Source: CAYXDR01 sp046498185 (GTDB taxonomy: Bacteria; Desulfobacterota; DSM-4660; Desulfatiglandales; Desulfatiglandaceae). From it: 33,882 nucleotides of DNA. Where the stretch lies: NCBI GenBank assembly GCA_046498185.1, contig JAWOBE010000178.1, positions 1 to 33,882 of the forward strand. The letters run 5' to 3'. The notes beneath the pieces were generated by a model. It did not search any database. It had not been told where the DNA came from and worked only from the letters and a program-made list of their open reading frames with translations. Positions 1 through 9,085 of this stretch are shown here, piece by piece. A program made the position numbers and the translations under genes. The stretch's first letter is position 1. Every line of letters begins with the position of its first letter.

Positions 1-1044
1 GGACTGGTCTCCGCGATATCTGAATCCGATATGATAAGGAGTGGAAAACACCCTGGAAAAACCAATCTCACCGACGTTGACAATGCGCTCAACATAATGA
101 AATATCTGACAGCCAAGCCCTGCGTAGTAATAGTCAAGCACAACAATCCCTGTGGGGTCGCCTATGGAGAATCAATAGCCGAGGCTTACGACAGAGCGAA
201 CATGGCCGACCGCATAGCGGCCTTCGGTGGCTGTGCCCTGTTCAACCGCCCTGTCGATAAAACGGCTGCGGAACTCGTCGCCGGCAACTACCTCGAGGTG
301 GTGGCCGCACCCGATTTTGAGGAAGGCGTCGTCGACATTCTGGGCCGCAGGGCGAATTTGAGGATCATACGCGTGGAACGTATGGATCGCCTTGCTGAAT
401 ACGCCGATTTTCGTTTCGTGGAGTTCAAGAGCCTGATTGACGGCGGAATTATCGTCCAGCAGTCACCGGTGAACCGCATCAAAACCGCGTCCGATTTTCT
501 TCCAGCCGAAGCTGTGCACCAGGGGAAAACCTTTTCAATAGAGCGCAGGCCCAATTCAGCCGAGATTGAGGATATGCTCTTCGGATGGCAGGTGGAGCAG
601 GGACTCACCTCGAACTCGGTGATCTACGTGAAAGACGGGGTCACTGTCGGAATCGGCACCGGCGAGCAGGACCGTGTGGGAGTGGCCGAAATCGCGGTTT
701 TCAAGGCAAGAACCAAGTATGCTGATGCCCTTTGTTTCCGAACTCACGGGATTCCTTATAAGGACCTTGAGCTGGCCGTCGAGCGCGGGGAACGGGACCG
801 GAAGCTGCTGGAAGAAATAAACCACCTCACCGAAGAAGCAAAAGGCGGACTGACAGGTGCAACGATGGTTTCGGATGCTTTTTTCCCATTCAGGGACGGA
901 GTCGACGTCGGAATCCGCCAGGGTATAAGAGCGATTGTTCAGCCCGGGGGCTCATTGAGGGACCACGAGGTAATCACGGCATGCAATGAAGCCGACCCCA
1001 GGGTGACGATGGTTTTCACCGGCCAACGTGCATTCAAGCATTGA
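1..1044 (+). CDS. purH: AICAR transformylase (PurH-type), 5' end cut off by window edge
   Basis: This protein transfers a formyl group from 10-formyl-tetrahydrofolate to AICAR, the penultimate step of purine (IMP) synthesis in the cytoplasm. The frame is open from base 1, so the true start lies upstream; an ATG at 31 is internal. The signature KHNNPCG (bases 136-156) carries the catalytic Lys-His pair of the AICARFT fold. The end, with VQPGGSLRDHEV and a final MVFTGQRAFKH, is the typical family C-terminus. The segment GKTNLTDVDNALN just before the Lys-His motif resembles the stand-alone transformylases of Deltaproteobacteria rather than enterobacterial bifunctional PurH. The upstream part is missing, so whether an IMP cyclohydrolase domain is attached cannot be judged. 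The next gene begins 28 bases after the stop and is probably co-transcribed. Confidence 0.9.
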   Translation, partial: GLVSAISESDMIRSGKHPGKTNLTDVDNALNIMKYLTAKPCVVIVKHNNPCGVAYGESIAEAYDRANMADRIAAFGGCALFNRPVDKTAAELVAGNYLEVVAAPDFEEGVVDILGRRANLRIIRVERMDRLAEYADFRFVEFKSLIDGGIIVQQSPVNRIKTASDFLPAEAVHQGKTFSIERRPNSAEIEDMLFGWQVEQGLTSNSVIYVKDGVTVGIGTGEQDRVGVAEIAVFKARTKYADALCFRTHGIPYKDLELAVERGERDRKLLEEINHLTEEAKGGLTGATMVSDAFFPFRDGVDVGIRQGIRAIVQPGGSLRDHEVITACNEADPRVTMVFTGQRAFKH

Positions 1045-1072
1045 TGGGTCGAGCTGTTCCACAGGTGACCTG

Positions 1073-2953
1073 ATGAAAGAAAACACGGAGCGATACCCGG
1101 AAAAATTCATCGCCCCGGAGAAGATCTTCTCGCATATACACCGGGGAGACCGGATTTTCATCGGCACCGGATGCGGTGCACCCCGCCATTTGATGCAGCT
1201 GTTTTCCGACTACGCCCGAGCCCATCCGAAAGCGGTATTTGACGCCGAACTCCTGCATATATGGACGCTCGGAGTCGCGCCTGAACCAGGAGGGAAAGGA
1301 TTGGGGCACTGCCGCCGCCATTCGTTTTTTGTTGCGGACGGCAACAGGGATTTTGTGAACCGGGGCGACGCCGACTACACGCCGGTATTCATGTCCCAGG
1401 TTCCCGAGTTGTTCCACCGTAAACTGGTCCCGGTGGATGTGGCGATGGTGCAGGTATCTCCTCCAAACGAACAGGGCTTGGTATCTCTGGGAATCAGTGT
1501 CGATGTCACCAGGGCCGCAGCGGAAAACGCTGGAATAGTAATCGCCCAGATCAATGCTCAAATGCCGAGAATTCATGGAGACACCTTCCTGCGCATGGAG
1601 GAAATCGATTTTTTTATTCGTCAAGACGAAGCGCTCCCGGAATATTCTCCAGGCTTGGAAGATGAAATTGCAATGCGTATAGGCAATTATGTCGCTCGGA
1701 TCGTTCAGGACGGCGACACAATCCAGGTCGGCTACGGAAAGGTGCCCAATGCAGTGCTGGGTTGCCTACACGATAAAAAACACCTGGGAATTCACACGGA
1801 GTTATTCACCGACGGCCTGGCCGACCTCATGCGAAGCGGCGTTGCGGATAACACGAAAAAGAGCGTGGACCCGGGCATTGCAGTCGCCTCCTTCTGCATG
1901 GGCCGAGCTTCCACCTATGAATTTCTGGACGATAACCCCCACGTTCATTTCAGAAGCATAGACAGCACCAACAATCCGCTGAGAATAGCCGCCCATCAGC
2001 ATATGACCGCCATCAACAGCGCACTCCAGATTGATCTGACCGGGCAGGCCACCGCCGAAACCATAGACCGGATGTTTTACAGCGGCATAGGAGGCCAGAC
2101 TGATTTTATTCGGGGAACCATGCTTTCCGCAAGCGGCAAGAGTATCCTTGCGATTCAATCCACTGCGCGCAACGGGAAAGTATCGAGGATCGTACCCTTT
2201 CTCGGTGAAGGAACGGGCGTCACGCTCAACCGTGGGGATGTTCACTACGTTGTAACCGAATATGGAATCGCGTATCTTCATGGAAAAAGTATCCGCGAAC
2301 GCGCTATGGAATTGATTTCCATCGCCCATCCCGACTTCAGGCCGTGGCTCGTCGAACAGGCCAGAGAATCCGGATTGATCTATCGGGACCAAATTTTCAT
2401 ACCTGGAAAAGGAGGCGAGTACCCGGAAGAGCTGGAAAACTACCGGACGACCAAAACCGGCCTTGAAATATTCCTTCGCCCGATAAAAATAACCGACGAA
2501 CCCCTGTTGAAAAAATTCGCATATTCGCTCTCGGAACAGTCCGTCTACCGAAGATTTTTTTCCACACGGGTCGAGATGCCTCATTCTTTCCTGCAGAAAC
2601 TGGTCGCGGTGGATTATACCAAAAACATGGCGATACTTGCTATTGTCAATCCGGGCGATCAGGAGAAAATCGTCGGAGTCGGACGCTATTTCATCAACAG
2701 CAGCACCCACAGGGCGGAAGTGGCTTTCGCGGTCCTGGATGACTATCAGAACAAAGGCATCGGGAGGGAACTGTTAGCCTACTTGATATATCTTGGCAAG
2801 AAGAAGGGGCTCCTGGGTTTCACCGCAGCGGTCCTCGCGGAAAACGAACCTATGCTGCATCTTTTCAGGGTCTTCGAAAAAAAAGAATATGAAATGGAAA
2901 AAAAATTGGATTCCGGGACGTTCCGCTTCGACATCACATTCAATGAGTTTTGA
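1073..2953 (+). CDS. Acetyl-CoA hydrolase/transferase family protein fused to a C-terminal GNAT acetyltransferase domain
   Basis: This is a 626-residue two-part protein. Residues about 10-440 form a class I CoA-transferase / acetyl-CoA hydrolase (4-hydroxybutyrate CoA-transferase type). It has GTGCGAPRHL near the N-terminus, a probable catalytic Glu243 in HTELFTDG (the residue that forms the glutamyl-CoA intermediate in the family), and the C-terminal signature SGIGGQTDFIRG at 337-348. Residues about 465-626 are a GNAT N-acetyltransferase with the acetyl-CoA loop QNKGIGRELL. The CoA-transferase half should move CoA between acyl-CoAs and carboxylates. The acceptor of the GNAT half is unknown. 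I chose the ATG at 1073, preceded by AGGTGA at 1063-1068; a GTG at 1028 in the same frame overlaps purH and is less likely. Such fusions occur in related anaerobes. The acyl substrate cannot be read from sequence. Confidence 0.88.
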   Translation: MKENTERYPEKFIAPEKIFSHIHRGDRIFIGTGCGAPRHLMQLFSDYARAHPKAVFDAELLHIWTLGVAPEPGGKGLGHCRRHSFFVADGNRDFVNRGDADYTPVFMSQVPELFHRKLVPVDVAMVQVSPPNEQGLVSLGISVDVTRAAAENAGIVIAQINAQMPRIHGDTFLRMEEIDFFIRQDEALPEYSPGLEDEIAMRIGNYVARIVQDGDTIQVGYGKVPNAVLGCLHDKKHLGIHTELFTDGLADLMRSGVADNTKKSVDPGIAVASFCMGRASTYEFLDDNPHVHFRSIDSTNNPLRIAAHQHMTAINSALQIDLTGQATAETIDRMFYSGIGGQTDFIRGTMLSASGKSILAIQSTARNGKVSRIVPFLGEGTGVTLNRGDVHYVVTEYGIAYLHGKSIRERAMELISIAHPDFRPWLVEQARESGLIYRDQIFIPGKGGEYPEELENYRTTKTGLEIFLRPIKITDEPLLKKFAYSLSEQSVYRRFFSTRVEMPHSFLQKLVAVDYTKNMAILAIVNPGDQEKIVGVGRYFINSSTHRAEVAFAVLDDYQNKGIGRELLAYLIYLGKKKGLLGFTAAVLAENEPMLHLFRVFEKKEYEMEKKLDSGTFRFDITFNEF

Positions 2954-2966
2954 CCAATAGACCGCC

Positions 2967-3209
2967 TCACCGCCCGCGTTCCCCGCTCCGGGCGCTGGAA
3001 TCTGCGCTGCGTGAAGCCCCGCGAATCACCCGGTAAATGACTTGCATGCTATCGCGTGCTGCTGAACAACCATGCAGCTTAACCTTGTCCAGCTCATCGT
3101 TGAAGGGAGGGTCGAGGTCTGCAAGGGCTTCACACATTTCCCGCTTCGCATCGGCTATCATCCGGCTTCTCTGGCCTTTAGGGATTTTGATCTTAATCGT
3201 TTCATCCAT
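2967..3209 (-). CDS. Small hypothetical protein (80 aa), doubtful
   Basis: I recognise no family. The reading frame runs 80 codons from an ATG at 3209. That ATG is preceded at a good distance by GAGGA (bases 3221-3217, 7-base gap), which is the main reason to consider it real. The product begins MDETIKIKIPKGQR, is charged and soluble, and ends in a low-complexity Ser/Arg/Gly tail. The frame remains open upstream of this ATG. It lies tail-to-tail with the CoA-transferase gene (13 bases apart) and has no partner gene. A chance ORF is a serious alternative. Confidence 0.3.
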   Translation of the reverse strand: MDETIKIKIPKGQRSRMIADAKREMCEALADLDPPFNDELDKVKLHGCSAARDSMQVIYRVIRGASRSADSSARSGERGR

Positions 3210-3601
3210 ATCTGAATCCTCGTATCGCAACTTCTCTCGGGTGGGGTAAAACCCTTCCTTATCCTTGCAGATCCGCCGAAGCCGACAATCGACAATCCTT
3301 CGTCCCGTAGCAGGGATCACCATCATGAATATTGATGCTGGTCACCGCTCTCATATGCATCAACAACAGGGCACCGGGTGTCGGAAATAAAACAGGGAAC
3401 GCCTGTCGGCATGCCTGGACACTGGAGTGGTCTGGTTGTCGTTTCCCCCTTCATGCACTTCCACGGGCGCCTCGGCGGGCGGGAAACTGCATAAAAATTC
3501 AGGGTCAACATCTTTTCCGGTGTTCTCATGAAAACGCCGGCGGGAAATGATTTCAGTCTTTCTTCGGCATTGTATACTTGAAGCTCCGTTTAAGTGTCAA
3601 C
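3210..3601. other. Intergenic stretch without a supportable gene
   Basis: Between the doubtful small ORF and the 3' end of recD there are about 390 bases. Only short overlapping frames on both strands are present, without recognisable products or good ribosome binding sites. A short direct repeat, GACAATC twice in tandem at 3284-3297, is visible. Nothing else was identified; it may be decayed sequence. Confidence 0.5.
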
Positions 3602-3626
3602 GAAAAACGCCCGGGCTTCATCCCGG
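3602..3626 (-). terminator. Possible intrinsic terminator of recCBD
   Basis: On the minus strand CCGGG (3626-3622) and CCCGG (3615-3611) can pair around a six-base loop, and a run of five T follows at 3607-3603. The recD stop codon lies inside the loop region. The stem is only five GC pairs, so it is a plausible but not strong rho-independent terminator, correctly placed for the end of the operon. Confidence 0.45.
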
Positions 3627-5459
3627 CTGCCGGCCCCATAACCGATGCGCCAAACCCGAACCCCTACGGGTCCTGAAGCCCACCGCCTGAATGAAAACTT
3701 CCGGCCTGCCCCATATTTCAACTCGGCCTCTTGCTCTGGTCAGGGCCGTGTAGATGAGTTCCCGGGTGAGCACCGGGGATGGACGGTCGGGAAGTATGAT
3801 CAGCGCCTCGTCGAACTCGGCCCCTTGGCTTTTATGCACCGTCGTTGCGTAGACCGTTTCGTGTTCCGGCAGCCCGGCGGGTGCGAACGCCCGTATAGAC
3901 TCCCCTGTCCGGAAAAAAACTCGAAGGCGGCCCCCAGCCGAGGAATCCGGAAGGATTACCCCCAGATCTCCGTTGAAAAGATTCAAGTTGTAATCATTGC
4001 TCGTCACCAGTATGGGGCGGCCCCGATACCACCTTGTGTCCGGGCGGATAACGCCTTCCCGGGCAAGCACCCATTCCACGCATCGATTTAAGGCCCGCAC
4101 GCCATAGGGCCCCTCGCGCAAGGCACACAAAAGTCTGAAATCATCGAACCTGTCAAGCGCTTCCGCCGGTTTTCCGACTTTAGCGAGGTTCCGGTAGAAT
4201 GTCAGGATCCTGGGAGCTATGGCGGCTGCGAGCTTATCAGGGGATGGCAAATGCCTCCACACGGCATCGGGGAAAGCCCCACTTTCCAACATCTCAAATG
4301 CAGCGCGCCCGTTTCCGAGTCTTACTGCCCGGCTGATTTCCCCTATACCGCTGGATGCTTCGAACCGGTAACTTCGTTTGAGTTCAACGAGACAGTCCAG
4401 CAAAGGACCTGGAGAACCCGCCCCGGTAGGCACGGTTCCTTGGTCCGGAAAAACGCCGAACCGAGACGAAGTATTGATAAACGAAGCGGAAAAGCGGTTC
4501 ATATCTTCCACGCCGCATAGATCTCCAAGCACCGAACCCGGATCCACCGACGACAGCTGATCCCGATCGCCCAGGATTACCAGATGCGACCTTTCAGGCA
4601 CGGCTCGTACCAGCTTGGACATCAATGCGAGATCGATCATCGAAGCCTCGTCCAGTACCACCAAATCAAAGGGGAGAAGGTTGCTTTCATTGTGGCGGAA
4701 ATACGGAGACCCGCGCACAGTTCCAAGAAGGCGGTGAATCGTGGATGCACCCGGAATTTCAGACGCCGGTACGCCAAGAGAGGTCAATTTTCCGGCCACA
4801 GCTTCTTGAAGCCGCACTGCGGCCTTTCCAGTAGGAGCGGCCAGGGCGATTCGGGGGGATGGGCCTTCTCTTTCGGAAAGTGCCAGAGAAATAATATCCC
4901 CTACCACCGTGGTTTTCCCCGTACCAGGCCCACCCGAAATGACGCATAATTTTTTAAGAAGCGCGATGCATACCGCGACCCTCTGCCAGTCCGGCTCCGA
5001 AAAAACCTGACTTCGCCTGAACCCGGCAATCACCCCCGGGGGAACCGTCAGCCCATTCGTTCCCTCAGGCTGCCGTGCCCGGGAAAGAATGCTTTCAGCC
5101 AGGTCTTTTTCATATTGCCAGTACCTGAAAAGATAAAGCCTGGAGGGTTTTTCGAGCACCAGAGGGGCGAAGCCTCCCGGCTCGGCAGCCGCGCCGCTTT
5201 CTAACAGAATTTCCCCCCATAACCCCGCATCGCGGCAGGCTGGTAAAACAATCTCGGTGACCCCCGGTTCCGAAGGATCGAAGTCTTCGAGATCAATGCA
5301 TATGTGGCCCCCTGAGGAGGCTCGGCTCACAAATGCCGCTGCGATGAATACTTCAGGCTTTCCACCGCACCTCCCGGCGACAAACTCCGCGAAGTGCAGA
5401 TTGATATCAGAAAATAACCCTGTAGAATAAAGCTTCTCGAACATGACTGCCGGGGTCAT
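3618..5459 (-). CDS. recD: RecBCD helicase-nuclease subunit RecD (exodeoxyribonuclease V alpha chain)
   Basis: RecD is the fast 5'-3' SF1B helicase motor of RecBCD, which resects double-strand breaks. The 613-residue product matches the usual length (about 610). It has an N-terminal region of about 150 residues, Walker A GGPGTGKT at 176-183, a Walker B variant DEAS starting at Asp270, GDRDQLSSVDPG at 297-308, and near the C-terminus TTVHKSQGAEFDEA followed by YTALTRARGRVEIWG, the motif V/VI region. The ATG at 5459 overlaps the recB stop codon by one base (TGATG), indicating translational coupling. It is the last gene of the ferritin-recC-recB-recD run and is followed by a possible terminator. 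No missing key residue was noticed. Confidence 0.95.
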   Translation of the reverse strand: MTPAVMFEKLYSTGLFSDINLHFAEFVAGRCGGKPEVFIAAAFVSRASSGGHICIDLEDFDPSEPGVTEIVLPACRDAGLWGEILLESGAAAEPGGFAPLVLEKPSRLYLFRYWQYEKDLAESILSRARQPEGTNGLTVPPGVIAGFRRSQVFSEPDWQRVAVCIALLKKLCVISGGPGTGKTTVVGDIISLALSEREGPSPRIALAAPTGKAAVRLQEAVAGKLTSLGVPASEIPGASTIHRLLGTVRGSPYFRHNESNLLPFDLVVLDEASMIDLALMSKLVRAVPERSHLVILGDRDQLSSVDPGSVLGDLCGVEDMNRFSASFINTSSRFGVFPDQGTVPTGAGSPGPLLDCLVELKRSYRFEASSGIGEISRAVRLGNGRAAFEMLESGAFPDAVWRHLPSPDKLAAAIAPRILTFYRNLAKVGKPAEALDRFDDFRLLCALREGPYGVRALNRCVEWVLAREGVIRPDTRWYRGRPILVTSNDYNLNLFNGDLGVILPDSSAGGRLRVFFRTGESIRAFAPAGLPEHETVYATTVHKSQGAEFDEALIILPDRPSPVLTRELIYTALTRARGRVEIWGRPEVFIQAVGFRTRRGSGLAHRLWGRQPG

Positions 5460-8400
5460 CAGCTCATCCCCTGTCCCGGGTTACTGTCAAGCATGCATTC
5501 CCGAAGCGCACCGATCGTTTCCTCCGACGGTCTGTCCCGGAATATTCCGTATTCAGGCCCGGCTTCACGCCTGACACCCCTCAAAAATATGTAAAAAACG
5601 CCGCCGAAATGATCACGGTAGCGGTAACCCGGAATCCGAAGCGCCAGGTACCTGTCAAGAGCAAGGGTGTATATGTGGTACTGTAGGATGTAATAGCCCG
5701 TCTCCATTGCCCGGTCCAGCCTCTCCCGGCGATAATCCTCGATTTTGTCTCCAAGGAAGTTGGATTTCCAATCCACAAGATAAAAGCGGCCTTCGCTTTC
5801 GAAAACCATGTCAATAAACCCTTTCATGAACCCTTTTGCCGGCGGGAACTGCAGTCTGCCGATCGTTTCCGGCACCCATCCCGGTATCCCTCTTTGATGA
5901 AGCCGGAAAGCTCCTGCAAGAAGATCCGGGGTCAGCCTTGCCATCGGGAACAGAAATTCCAGTTCATTGAGCCTGTCCTCAGGCCTCAACTCCGAAAGAG
6001 TGAATCCCGGAAGGTCCGGGGAAAGGAAAGTCGACACCAGGTTTTGCAGCATGCCCGTTACTGCATCCGTCCACATCGGGTCGAAGCCGTGAATTTCACA
6101 TTTGCTGCGGATTAGATCAGCGGTTTCCGGTTTACCCACGTCTTTAAAATTTGTATGTTCGAGCAGTTCGTGAAGAAAAGATCCCGCGCGCGCGCCTCGC
6201 GGAAACGAGAAGATATCATCAAACGGAACAGGCCCCGGCTCCAGCTCTTCGACAACAGCGGCCCCGGGACCTGCTTCGTCATGATCGGGCACCTCCGGAG
6301 CCAAATGGGCACCAAGCACGAGAGAAGAAAAACTCGAGAGGCGCCATTCGCTATCGATGCGGCCCGGAACAGCCCGAAATGAAAGCTCTTCAGCGGTCTT
6401 CTCACCAAACATCGGGGGAACCGCATGATCTTCCGGCAAAGGCAGTACCTCTATATTTTCGCCCGCGTCTGCGGCCGCCTGCTTGACCTCCTCCTCCATC
6501 CTTCCCGGAGAAAGCCCACGGCATCTTTCTTTGAGGGCTTCAACGACATCTGTTTCCAGCGGCGGATCGGGCCGGTGGAAAAGCCATGCAGGAGCCGACG
6601 TGCCGGTATCGTAGATCGAACCCCAAACCAGGTAGCAGGCAACCCTCGCCCTTGTAAGCGCCACATATAGCAATCTCAAGTTTTCGGCCAAAATTTCCTG
6701 CTCGGCCAGGCTCAAATGCAAAGAATTCCATTTTTCGTCAATATCCACAACGAGTTGAAAATCCGCGGCCGGGTCATGGAAAGTTAAAGCCTGGCCTTTC
6801 TTCACCGTTGATTCCCCCCAACAGAACGGACAAAACACCACGGGGTATTCGAGGCCCTTGCTCTTATGGATAGTGACCAGTGTTACCGCCTCTTTGTCGC
6901 TTTCAAGCCGAATCAGGTGCTCGTCCTGCTCCCCGGTTCCGCCTTCGATGCGTTCGGAAAACCATTTTAACAAAGCCTCCGGAGTCCATCCGCCTGCAGA
7001 AGCCTGCTGCAGAAGTTCCGACAAATGCAGCAGGTTCGTCGCGCGGCGCTCTCCGCCGGGCATCGATACAGTTCTGGAAACAATTCGGTGTTCGGAGAGC
7101 AGCCGGCGCATCATACGAATGAAGCCCTGTTCGTGCCAGAGTCGATTATAGCCTTGAAATAGATCGATGATACCTTCCCAATCGTCTGAATCACCCTCCA
7201 AACGTATGAGGTCCTCGCCACGCATGCCCAGCAGGTCCGTGCTCAAAGCAGCCCGCAAAAGGCCGGAATCCCGAGGCTCTGCCACCGCCTTGAGGAGCCT
7301 TTGGATTTCCTTTGCCTCCCGGGTTTCAAAGACATTTCCGGTTTGATGCCGAACGCTCGGTATTCCTAGGGATCTAAGAGTGTGCTGCATCAACTCGGCC
7401 TCTTTATTCGTCCTGACCAACACCGCGATATGCCGCTCGGACAAAGGCTCATCTCCGATCCTCGCCAGGCCGTCGCGTCCCGATTCGAGCAATCGTGTGA
7501 TCTCTCCGGCCACGGCATCGGCGATCCGGCGGCGCGCCTCTTTGCGCCCCTCCAGGGATTTTTCACTTTCCGGCCGAAGAAACCATATGTTAAACGGACG
7601 CAGACCTGCCCCCGAACGGTGATCCGAGGCCGCGGATGCCGGATCAGAAGGGATATAAGGTATATCCTTGAAGACAAACGGCCGGGAACCGCGGCTGAAC
7701 AACGTATTCACCGCGGAAAGAAGGCCCGCTTCCGAGCGCCAGTTGGTCCGCAGCGTATACCTGGCTTCCGATTCGCCGGCCGCGCGCATATATGCGAAAA
7801 TGTCCGCACCACGAAAACCATAGATGGCCTGTTTCGGATCTCCGATCATAAAAACCCTGGACCCGCTCCCGTGGAAAATGCGCTTGAAAATAGACCACTG
7901 GACGGCATCAGTGTCCTGAAATTCGTCTATCAGAACCGCCCCGAATGAATCCCTGACCGCTTCGGCGAATCGGGCTCCGGCGGGACCGACCAGAGCATCG
8001 TGTACATCGAGGAGCAAATCGTCGAAGGAAACCTTACCTGTCTCGGTCCTGCGACGTCTCAGAGAGTCATGTACAAACTTAAGAGCCTTGGATTTAAGAA
8101 CAATCAGTTTTTTAGCAAACAATTCCTCCAACCTCCGGTGCTCTTCAAGGTGCATCTCGCAGGCATCGAAAAATTGGTGTACAGGGCAAGACATGCCTTT
8201 TTTGCATGATTCAGCTATTTTCGAAGAAGTGAACTTCTCGAACCCTTTAAATAGCGACATGGTCAATTCTTTTTGCTCGAAATAGGCATCCATTTCTCTT
8301 ACAAGGTCAGAGATCGAGCCGGGGCGATAGATATTCCGTTTGAGTGCCCCGCTTTCCTCGAGCGAACCCGCCGCTTCTCTCCCCGAATCCATCCATGCCT

Positions 8401-9085
8401 GTTTCAATTTTCTGAAGGAAGAGATAAACCGAGCTTCCGCCGCCTCAGTGTCCAGGATTTTTAAGCTGGGAATCAACCGGGTAAAAGGTCCTTTAGGAAT
8501 ATTTCCGAGCATCACTGCCAGCTTTTCCGGACTGACCGAATGATCCATAAGATAGGAAATAAAAATGCTGCTTTCCCGATAGATACGGCTGCGCCAAAAA
8601 TCCTCTACAACGCTTAGCAGAACTTCTTTCTGCTCTCCTTCCAGTTCGATCTCGAACAGGCTTCCGCTCTCAAACGCATTGTCATGCAACAATCTCCGGC
8701 AGAAGCCATGGATCGTACATATCACCGCGAGATCGAACGATGCGATGGCTTCACGCAGCCGTGCCACGGCGATTTCCGGCTCCTGGATTCCCGCCGCGAA
8801 CTCGGCCAGAAAACGGTCTCCTGAGGGTATCCCCTCAATTTCCCGACACGCACACCACAAGGCGGTGCGGATCTTTTCCTTCAGTTCCGCAGTGGCCGCC
8901 TCGGTGAATGTCACTACCAGGATGCGTTCGATCGGAAGGCCGTGTTCGGCTACCAGCCTGAGTAAAACAGAGGTGAGCGTGTAGGTCTTTCCGGTCCCGG
9001 CGCTGGCTTCTATAAGCGTGGTTCCTTCAAGCGGCGTCGAAAGCAGGTCGAAATCCCGGCCTTGATCGCTCTTATATTCGCTCAT
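5459..9085 (-). CDS. recB: RecBCD helicase-nuclease subunit RecB (exodeoxyribonuclease V beta chain)
   Basis: RecB carries the 3'-5' SF1A helicase and the only nuclease of the RecBCD complex, and loads RecA after Chi recognition in the well-studied systems. The 1208-residue product has Walker A ASAGTGKT at 27-34, helicase motif II DEFQDTDAVQW, GDPKQAIYGFRGAD, motif V VTIHKSKGLEYPVV and motif VI LYVALTRARVACYLVW. The C-terminal nuclease is intact: HELLEHTNF, Asp1092 in FIDMVF, the VDWKSN motif at 1104-1109 (Asp1105, Lys1107) and the downstream QYHIYTLAL. I chose the ATG at 9085 because it forms an ATGA overlap with the recC stop; the frame is open further upstream but only inside recC. The length is close to E. 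coli RecB (1180). Confidence 0.96.
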   Translation of the reverse strand: MSEYKSDQGRDFDLLSTPLEGTTLIEASAGTGKTYTLTSVLLRLVAEHGLPIERILVVTFTEAATAELKEKIRTALWCACREIEGIPSGDRFLAEFAAGIQEPEIAVARLREAIASFDLAVICTIHGFCRRLLHDNAFESGSLFEIELEGEQKEVLLSVVEDFWRSRIYRESSIFISYLMDHSVSPEKLAVMLGNIPKGPFTRLIPSLKILDTEAAEARFISSFRKLKQAWMDSGREAAGSLEESGALKRNIYRPGSISDLVREMDAYFEQKELTMSLFKGFEKFTSSKIAESCKKGMSCPVHQFFDACEMHLEEHRRLEELFAKKLIVLKSKALKFVHDSLRRRRTETGKVSFDDLLLDVHDALVGPAGARFAEAVRDSFGAVLIDEFQDTDAVQWSIFKRIFHGSGSRVFMIGDPKQAIYGFRGADIFAYMRAAGESEARYTLRTNWRSEAGLLSAVNTLFSRGSRPFVFKDIPYIPSDPASAASDHRSGAGLRPFNIWFLRPESEKSLEGRKEARRRIADAVAGEITRLLESGRDGLARIGDEPLSERHIAVLVRTNKEAELMQHTLRSLGIPSVRHQTGNVFETREAKEIQRLLKAVAEPRDSGLLRAALSTDLLGMRGEDLIRLEGDSDDWEGIIDLFQGYNRLWHEQGFIRMMRRLLSEHRIVSRTVSMPGGERRATNLLHLSELLQQASAGGWTPEALLKWFSERIEGGTGEQDEHLIRLESDKEAVTLVTIHKSKGLEYPVVFCPFCWGESTVKKGQALTFHDPAADFQLVVDIDEKWNSLHLSLAEQEILAENLRLLYVALTRARVACYLVWGSIYDTGTSAPAWLFHRPDPPLETDVVEALKERCRGLSPGRMEEEVKQAAADAGENIEVLPLPEDHAVPPMFGEKTAEELSFRAVPGRIDSEWRLSSFSSLVLGAHLAPEVPDHDEAGPGAAVVEELEPGPVPFDDIFSFPRGARAGSFLHELLEHTNFKDVGKPETADLIRSKCEIHGFDPMWTDAVTGMLQNLVSTFLSPDLPGFTLSELRPEDRLNELEFLFPMARLTPDLLAGAFRLHQRGIPGWVPETIGRLQFPPAKGFMKGFIDMVFESEGRFYLVDWKSNFLGDKIEDYRRERLDRAMETGYYILQYHIYTLALDRYLALRIPGYRYRDHFGGVFYIFLRGVRREAGPEYGIFRDRPSEETIGALRECMLDSNPGQGMS

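Noticed and set aside
1802..2710. 302-codon minus-strand frame inside the CoA-transferase/GNAT gene
   Set aside because: Antisense shadow; no family features, while the plus-strand protein is well supported.
3323..3550. Two overlapping frames of about 70 codons on opposite strands
   Set aside because: No ribosome binding sites and no recognisable product; compositions look non-coding.
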